From: Chromatiaceae bacterium
GTDB taxonomy: Bacteria > Pseudomonadota > Gammaproteobacteria > Chromatiales > Chromatiaceae
NCBI GenBank assembly: GCA_025458165.1
Contig: JALOTB010000057.1
Coordinates: forward strand, 1-39,807
DNA length: 39,807 bases
Direction of reading: 5' to 3'
Part shown: piece after piece, positions 35,982-39,807 of the stretch
Position numbering within the stretch: the first letter of the stretch is position 1
Layout: every line of letters starts with the position of its first letter
Position numbers and translations under genes: made by a program
Notes under the pieces: generated by a model
Told to the model about the DNA's origin: nothing
Database searches by the model: none
What the model saw: only the letters and a program-made list of their open reading frames with translations

Positions 35982-37148
35982 ATGCAATCGACCAGGAAGC
36001 GCCTGGGCGCTGCCCTTGGCATCCCATCGTTCGCCCTCGGGGCGAGATCGGCACAGGCGGAGCTGGGCGTGAACTTCCCGCCACCAGCCGCCGGCGTCGC
36101 ACAAGAGATCTACGACATCCACATGCTGACCATGAGCATCGCCACGGTGCTCCTGGTGATCATCTTCGCGGTGGTGGGCTACTCGCTCTACCACCACCGC
36201 AAGAGTCGCGGCTACCAGGCCGACCAGCACTTCCACGAGAGCTGGTTTGGCAACTGGTCCTGGGTGATCGTCCCGGTCCTGGTGCTCGGGGTCGACCTCA
36301 CCATCGCGAGCTCCGCCCAGAGGACCCTGGAGAAGGTCTGGGAGGTCCCCAAGGGCGAGGACCTGCTCGACGTGAAGGTGATCGGCCATCAGTGGTGGTG
36401 GGAGTACCAGTACCTCGATCACACCATCGAGATCGACGGGGCCCCGCGGACCGTGCGCGTCGAGAGCCGGGCCACCACCCCCGAGGAGGCCGGCCGCAAC
36501 TACCTGCGCGATGTCGACAACCCACTGGTCCTCCCGGTGGGGCAGAAGATCCGCTTCCTGCACACCTCCGCCGACGTGCTCCACGCCTTCTGGGTCCCCG
36601 AGCTCGCGGTCAAGAAGGACGCCATCCCCGGCTATGTCACCGAGACCTGGGTCGACCTCAACCGCGAAGGGACCTTCCGCGGCCAGTGCGCCGAGCTCTG
36701 CGGCACCTGGCACTCGCGCATGCCCATCGTGGTCGAGTCGGTCTCCGGGGACCGCTTCGAGCAGTGGATCGCCGAGCAGAAGGAGCTGATGCTCGCCTCG
36801 GCCGCGGAGGCCGCCTCGGGCCGCGACTGGACCATGGAGGAGCTGATGGAGCGCGGGCAGGGGCTCTACAACGTCAAGTGCGGCTCCTGCCATCAGGTCA
36901 CCGGCCAAGGTCTGCCGCCCGCATTCCCCGCGCTCGCCGGCAGCCCGATCGCGGTCGGGCCCATCCAGGCGCACCTCGACATCGTCCTCAACGGCAAGCC
37001 CGGGACGGCGATGGTGGCCTGGAGCACGCTCACCGACCTGGAGCTCGCGGCCATCATCACCTACGAGCGCAACGCCTGGGGCAACGACACCGGCGACCTG
37101 GTGCAGCCCTCGGACATCAAGGCCGCGCGCAGCCTGGTGCTGCGGTGA
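35982..37148 (+). CDS. coxB: Cytochrome c oxidase subunit II with fused cytochrome c domain
   Basis: This 388-residue subunit has an N-terminal signal-like segment, two membrane helices (about 48-70 and 88-110), and the CuA domain with G-H-Q-W-W-W-E-Y and C236-A-E-L-C240-G-T-W-H244-S-R-M247. A C-terminal cytochrome c domain with C300-G-S-C303-H304 and a Met ligand in G-T-A-M-V-A-W follows. It accepts electrons from cytochrome c and passes them to heme a in subunit I. An AGAGGAGA ribosome site precedes the ATG. The fused heme domain marks it as the caa3-like variant. It is followed by coxA after 86 bases. Confidence 0.95.
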   Translation: MQSTRKRLGAALGIPSFALGARSAQAELGVNFPPPAAGVAQEIYDIHMLTMSIATVLLVIIFAVVGYSLYHHRKSRGYQADQHFHESWFGNWSWVIVPVLVLGVDLTIASSAQRTLEKVWEVPKGEDLLDVKVIGHQWWWEYQYLDHTIEIDGAPRTVRVESRATTPEEAGRNYLRDVDNPLVLPVGQKIRFLHTSADVLHAFWVPELAVKKDAIPGYVTETWVDLNREGTFRGQCAELCGTWHSRMPIVVESVSGDRFEQWIAEQKELMLASAAEAASGRDWTMEELMERGQGLYNVKCGSCHQVTGQGLPPAFPALAGSPIAVGPIQAHLDIVLNGKPGTAMVAWSTLTDLELAAIITYERNAWGNDTGDLVQPSDIKAARSLVLR

Positions 37149-37234
37149 GCCGCGCTGCCGACCAGCCCCCCCGGGCACGTCTTGAGCGCGGCTCCGCCCA
37201 GTCGCAGACCATCTCTTCGCCGAGGTAGATCGCA

Positions 37235-38842
37235 ATGACGACGACCACTCTCGATTACGGCCACGGACACGAGCACGAGGATCACGGCCCGCCGCGCGGG
37301 CTCAAGCGGTGGCTGTTCTCGACCAACCACAAAGACATCGGGACCATGTACTTGGTCTTCGCCCTGACCATGCTCTTCGCGGGCGGGGCGAGCGCGATGC
37401 TGATCCGCGCCGAGCTGTTCATGCCGGGGCTGCAGCTCCTCGATCCCGATCTCTATAACAATCTGGTCACCAATCACGCCCTGATCATGATCTTCGGCGC
37501 GGTCATGCCCGCCGCCGCGGGGCTCGCGAACTGGATGATCCCGCTGATGATCGGTGCGCCGGACATGGCCCTGCCGCGCATGAACAACCTGAGCGTCTGG
37601 ATCCTGCCGGCGGCGGCGCTGATGCTGCTGCTCTCCTTCGTGGTCCCCTTCTTCCCAGGCGGCGGCACCCAGATCAACACCGGCTGGACCCTCTATCCGC
37701 CGCTCTCGCTGCAGGTCGGGATGTCAATGGACTTCCTGATCTTCGCCATCCACCTGCTCGGCATCTCATCGGTGCTGGCGTCGATCAACATCATCGTCAC
37801 CATCTTCAACATGCGCGCCCCCGGGATGCGCATGATGGAGATGCCGATCTTCGTCTGGACCTGGCTGGTCACCGCGTTCCTGCTGATCCTGGTAGTCCCG
37901 GTGCTGGCGGGCGGCGTGACCATGCTGCTCTTCGACCGCCACTTCGGCACCAGCTTCTTCACCGCCGCCGGCGGCGGTGACCCGGTGCTCTTCCAGCATC
38001 TGTTCTGGTTCTTCGGCCACCCCGAGGTTTACATCCTGATCCTGCCCTCGTTCGGCGTGCTCGCCTCCATCATCCCGACCTTCGCCCGCAAGCCCCTGTT
38101 CGGCTACAAGTCGTTGGTCGGCGCGATGATCGCCATCATGGCCATCGGCATGGTGGTCTGGGCCCACCACCAGTACACGGTGGGCATGTCGCTGGGGGCG
38201 GTGAGCTATTTCATGATCGGTACCATCATCATCTCCATCCCGGTGGGGCTCATGGTCTTCAACTACATGGCGACCATGTGGCGCGGCTCGATGACCTTCG
38301 AGACGCCGATGCTCTTCGCGGTGGCGATCCTGCTGATGTTCTCCTTCGGCGGGCTCACCGGGATCATGCTCGCCGTGGTCCCGGCGGACATGCAGTACCA
38401 CGACTCCATGTTCGTGGTCGCCCACTTCCATTACGTGCTGCTGCCGGGCGCCGTCTTCGGGCTCTTCGCCGGCGTCTTCTACTGGCTGCCCAAGTGGACC
38501 GGCAACATGTATGACGAGCGCCTCGCCAAGATCTTCTTCTGGACCAACGTCATCAGCTTCAACATCACCTTCTTCCCGCAGCACTTCATCGGGCTCGCGG
38601 GCATGCCGCGGCGCATCGTCGACTACAACGTGATGTTCACCGAGTTCAACGTCATCTCGAGCCTTGCGGCGTTCGTGTTCGGGCTGAGCCACCTGCTGCT
38701 CCTCTACATCATCATCAAGACCGTGCGCGGCGGGAAGAAGGCCGAGGCCCGTGTCTGGGAGGGGGCCAAGGGGCTCGAATGGGAGCTGCCCTCGCCGCCG
38801 CCCTTCCATAGCTGGACCACCGCGCCCCAGCTCGCGCGCTGA
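37235..38842 (+). CDS. coxA: Cytochrome c oxidase subunit I
   Basis: This 535-residue protein has about twelve membrane helices and carries the heme and CuB ligands of the family: N-H-A-L-I-M-I-F (helix II), H-P-E-V-Y (with the His-Tyr cross-link), W-A-H-H-Q-Y-T-V-G-M, and V-A-H-F-H-Y-V-L. The proton-channel region F-G-A-V-M-P is seen. It reduces oxygen to water and pumps protons across the inner membrane. The gene is intact, with the usual short hydrophilic N-terminus. It lies in the cox operon between coxB and the small membrane protein gene. Confidence 0.97.
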   Translation: MTTTTLDYGHGHEHEDHGPPRGLKRWLFSTNHKDIGTMYLVFALTMLFAGGASAMLIRAELFMPGLQLLDPDLYNNLVTNHALIMIFGAVMPAAAGLANWMIPLMIGAPDMALPRMNNLSVWILPAAALMLLLSFVVPFFPGGGTQINTGWTLYPPLSLQVGMSMDFLIFAIHLLGISSVLASINIIVTIFNMRAPGMRMMEMPIFVWTWLVTAFLLILVVPVLAGGVTMLLFDRHFGTSFFTAAGGGDPVLFQHLFWFFGHPEVYILILPSFGVLASIIPTFARKPLFGYKSLVGAMIAIMAIGMVVWAHHQYTVGMSLGAVSYFMIGTIIISIPVGLMVFNYMATMWRGSMTFETPMLFAVAILLMFSFGGLTGIMLAVVPADMQYHDSMFVVAHFHYVLLPGAVFGLFAGVFYWLPKWTGNMYDERLAKIFFWTNVISFNITFFPQHFIGLAGMPRRIVDYNVMFTEFNVISSLAAFVFGLSHLLLLYIIIKTVRGGKKAEARVWEGAKGLEWELPSPPPFHSWTTAPQLAR

Positions 38843-38854
38843 GCCGAGGTCGCG

Positions 38855-38998
38855 ATGACGAGGACGGACATCCCCCCGGAGCAGCGCCGGCGCGTCGTGC
38901 GCACGGCCTGGCTGCTCGCCGCGCTGGTGCTCTTCATGTTCGTGACCTCCTTCCCGTTCTGGAAGGGGCTCTACCAGATGGCGGTGAGCGGGCCATGA
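38855..38998 (+). CDS. Small membrane protein of the cox operon (47 residues)
   Basis: A gene too short for usual limits runs from the ATG at 38855 to TGA at 38996-38998. The product has a basic N-terminus (R-R-R-V-V-R) and one membrane helix (A-W-L-L-A-A-L-V-L-F-M-F-V), ending near W-K-G-L-Y-Q-M. It lies 12 bases after coxA and overlaps the start of cox11 by four bases (ATGA at 38995-38998). Its position and shape match the small assembly proteins often found at this spot in proteobacterial cox operons. Confidence 0.8.
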   Translation: MTRTDIPPEQRRRVVRTAWLLAALVLFMFVTSFPFWKGLYQMAVSGP

Positions 38999-39564
38999 GT
39001 GGTGCCACCACCGCCAGGGGCAAGCGCCGCACCCTGATCCTGCTCGCCGCACTCGCCTTGGGCATGTTCGGGTTCGGCTTCGCCCTGGTTCCGCTCTACG
39101 GGCTGCTCTGCGAGGTGACCGGCATCCAGTCGGTGGAGCGGCGGGCGAATCAGACCGCCGCGGACGTCGCCTCGGCGACGGCGATCGACCAGGGACGATG
39201 GGTGACGGTGAAGCTCGACGCCACCGTCCACCCCGACCTGCCCTGGACGCTGGTGCCCATGGAGCGGAGGCTGCGGGTGCGCCCGGGTGAGAGCCGCCAG
39301 GTGCGTTTCGTGGCGGAGAACCTCTCGGGGCGTGAGATCACCGGACAAGCGATCCCGACCGTCGCGCCCTGGCAGGCGACCGGGTTCTTCTCGAAGATGG
39401 AGTGTTTCTGCTTCACCCAGCAGACCCTCGCCGGCGGCGAGACGCGTGAGATGCCGCTGGTGTTCTCGGTCTCACCGGATCTCCCGGCGGGGATCGACTC
39501 CCTGACCCTGTCCTACAACGTGCTGCGCATCCCGGGCGCCGAGCGCGTCACCGCGGCGCGTTAG
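38995..39564 (+). CDS. ctaG: Cytochrome c oxidase assembly protein Cox11/CtaG
   Basis: This 189-residue protein has an N-terminal membrane helix (about 15-38) and a periplasmic copper-binding domain. The motif M-E-C-F-C-F-T-Q-Q carries the two copper-binding cysteines, and P-V-V/L-F-x-V-S-P-D-L-P is also present. It delivers copper to CuB of subunit I. It overlaps the small membrane gene and precedes coxC, the usual order. Confidence 0.95.
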   Translation: MSGATTARGKRRTLILLAALALGMFGFGFALVPLYGLLCEVTGIQSVERRANQTAADVASATAIDQGRWVTVKLDATVHPDLPWTLVPMERRLRVRPGESRQVRFVAENLSGREITGQAIPTVAPWQATGFFSKMECFCFTQQTLAGGETREMPLVFSVSPDLPAGIDSLTLSYNVLRIPGAERVTAAR

Positions 39565-39619
39565 CGCCGCCCGCCCAGGCACGACTCAACCAAGACGAGC
39601 GAGTGAGGAAACAGACCGG

Positions 39620-39807
39620 ATGAGCGCGACAGAGCACGGGCCCAAGGCCTACTACATCCCCGACCCCAGTCCCTGGCCGATCACGGCCATGCTGTCCGTC
39701 CTGCTGATACTGGCGGGCACGGCGCTCGCGATCAACGGCGTCACGGTCGGGGGCTGGATGCTCGCCGCCGGCCTCGCGCTGCTCGCCGTGATGTTCTACG
39801 GCTGGTT
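39620..39807 (+). CDS. coxC: Cytochrome c oxidase subunit III, N-terminal part (cut by window edge)
   Basis: The first 62 residues are present: M-S-A-T-E-H-G-P-K-A-Y-Y-I-P-D-P-S-P-W-P, then two membrane helices ending in M-F-Y-G-W, the typical start of subunit III. A GTGAGGA ribosome site lies upstream of the ATG at 39620. The gene continues past the right edge. The position after cox11 is as expected. Confidence 0.92.
   Translation, partial: MSATEHGPKAYYIPDPSPWPITAMLSVLLILAGTALAINGVTVGGWMLAAGLALLAVMFYGW

Noticed and set aside
1..39807. CRISPR array, rRNA, phage integrase or encapsulin shell gene
   Set aside because: Looked for on both strands. No regularly spaced repeats, no rRNA-like stretch, and no protein with an integrase or encapsulin pattern was found.

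Overview
The window looks like chromosomal DNA of a GC-rich purple sulfur gammaproteobacterium (Chromatiaceae-like). This is inferred from a dissimilatory APS reductase operon with the membrane subunit (aprMBA), a hupK-hypC-hypD-hypE [NiFe]-hydrogenase maturation block, a free-living encapsulated-ferritin homologue and an aa3-type cytochrome c oxidase operon, together with gammaproteobacterial REP-type repeats. No rRNA or other species marker is present, so genus is not assigned.

Layout. 1-2160: edge of an IS5-type transposase, a patch of short repeats, an OmpA-domain outer-membrane protein and a decayed higB toxin gene. 2161-12812: a cell-envelope block with an alpha-2-macroglobulin-like protein carrying a PAN domain (broken by a small deletion/frameshift), penicillin-binding protein 1C, an encapsulated-ferritin-type protein, two small membrane proteins and a PBP4-type D,D-carboxypeptidase. 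12813-20600: a lower-GC, relic-rich zone with a dead IS1595-family transposase, a MITE-like inverted-repeat element, and the leftward operon aprM-aprB-aprA followed by an NTF2-like(?) protein, an SlyD-like FKBP isomerase and two small unknown proteins. Two copies of a 46-bp repeat flank this segment. 20634-23732: an orphan MreB paralogue, tRNA-Lys(UUU), a hypothetical gene and a radical SAM protein. 23729-28427: ahcY converging on hypE, then hypD, hypC and hupK. 28535-35032: two methyltransferases, TPR, DUF4332, PilZ and DUF1631 proteins. 35326-39807: DUF2244 protein, coxB, coxA, a 47-residue membrane protein, cox11/ctaG and the start of coxC.

How the genes work together. Apr oxidises sulfite plus AMP to APS during sulfur oxidation, and AprM is the presumed membrane electron partner. 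The downstream FKBP and small proteins are candidates for an Apr accessory set. HypC, HypD and HypE build the Fe(CN)2CO part of the hydrogenase active site, with HupK as a large-subunit-like scaffold. The cox block encodes a proton-pumping terminal oxidase plus its copper chaperone.

The most striking oddities are gene-internal losses. AhcY and HypE meet tail to tail at about 24927, and both lack their conserved C-termini, including the catalytic cysteine of HypE. HypD has lost about 40 codons with a frameshift. The macroglobulin gene has lost about 10 codons with a frameshift. These are either real decay or assembly errors, and reads across the junctions would decide.
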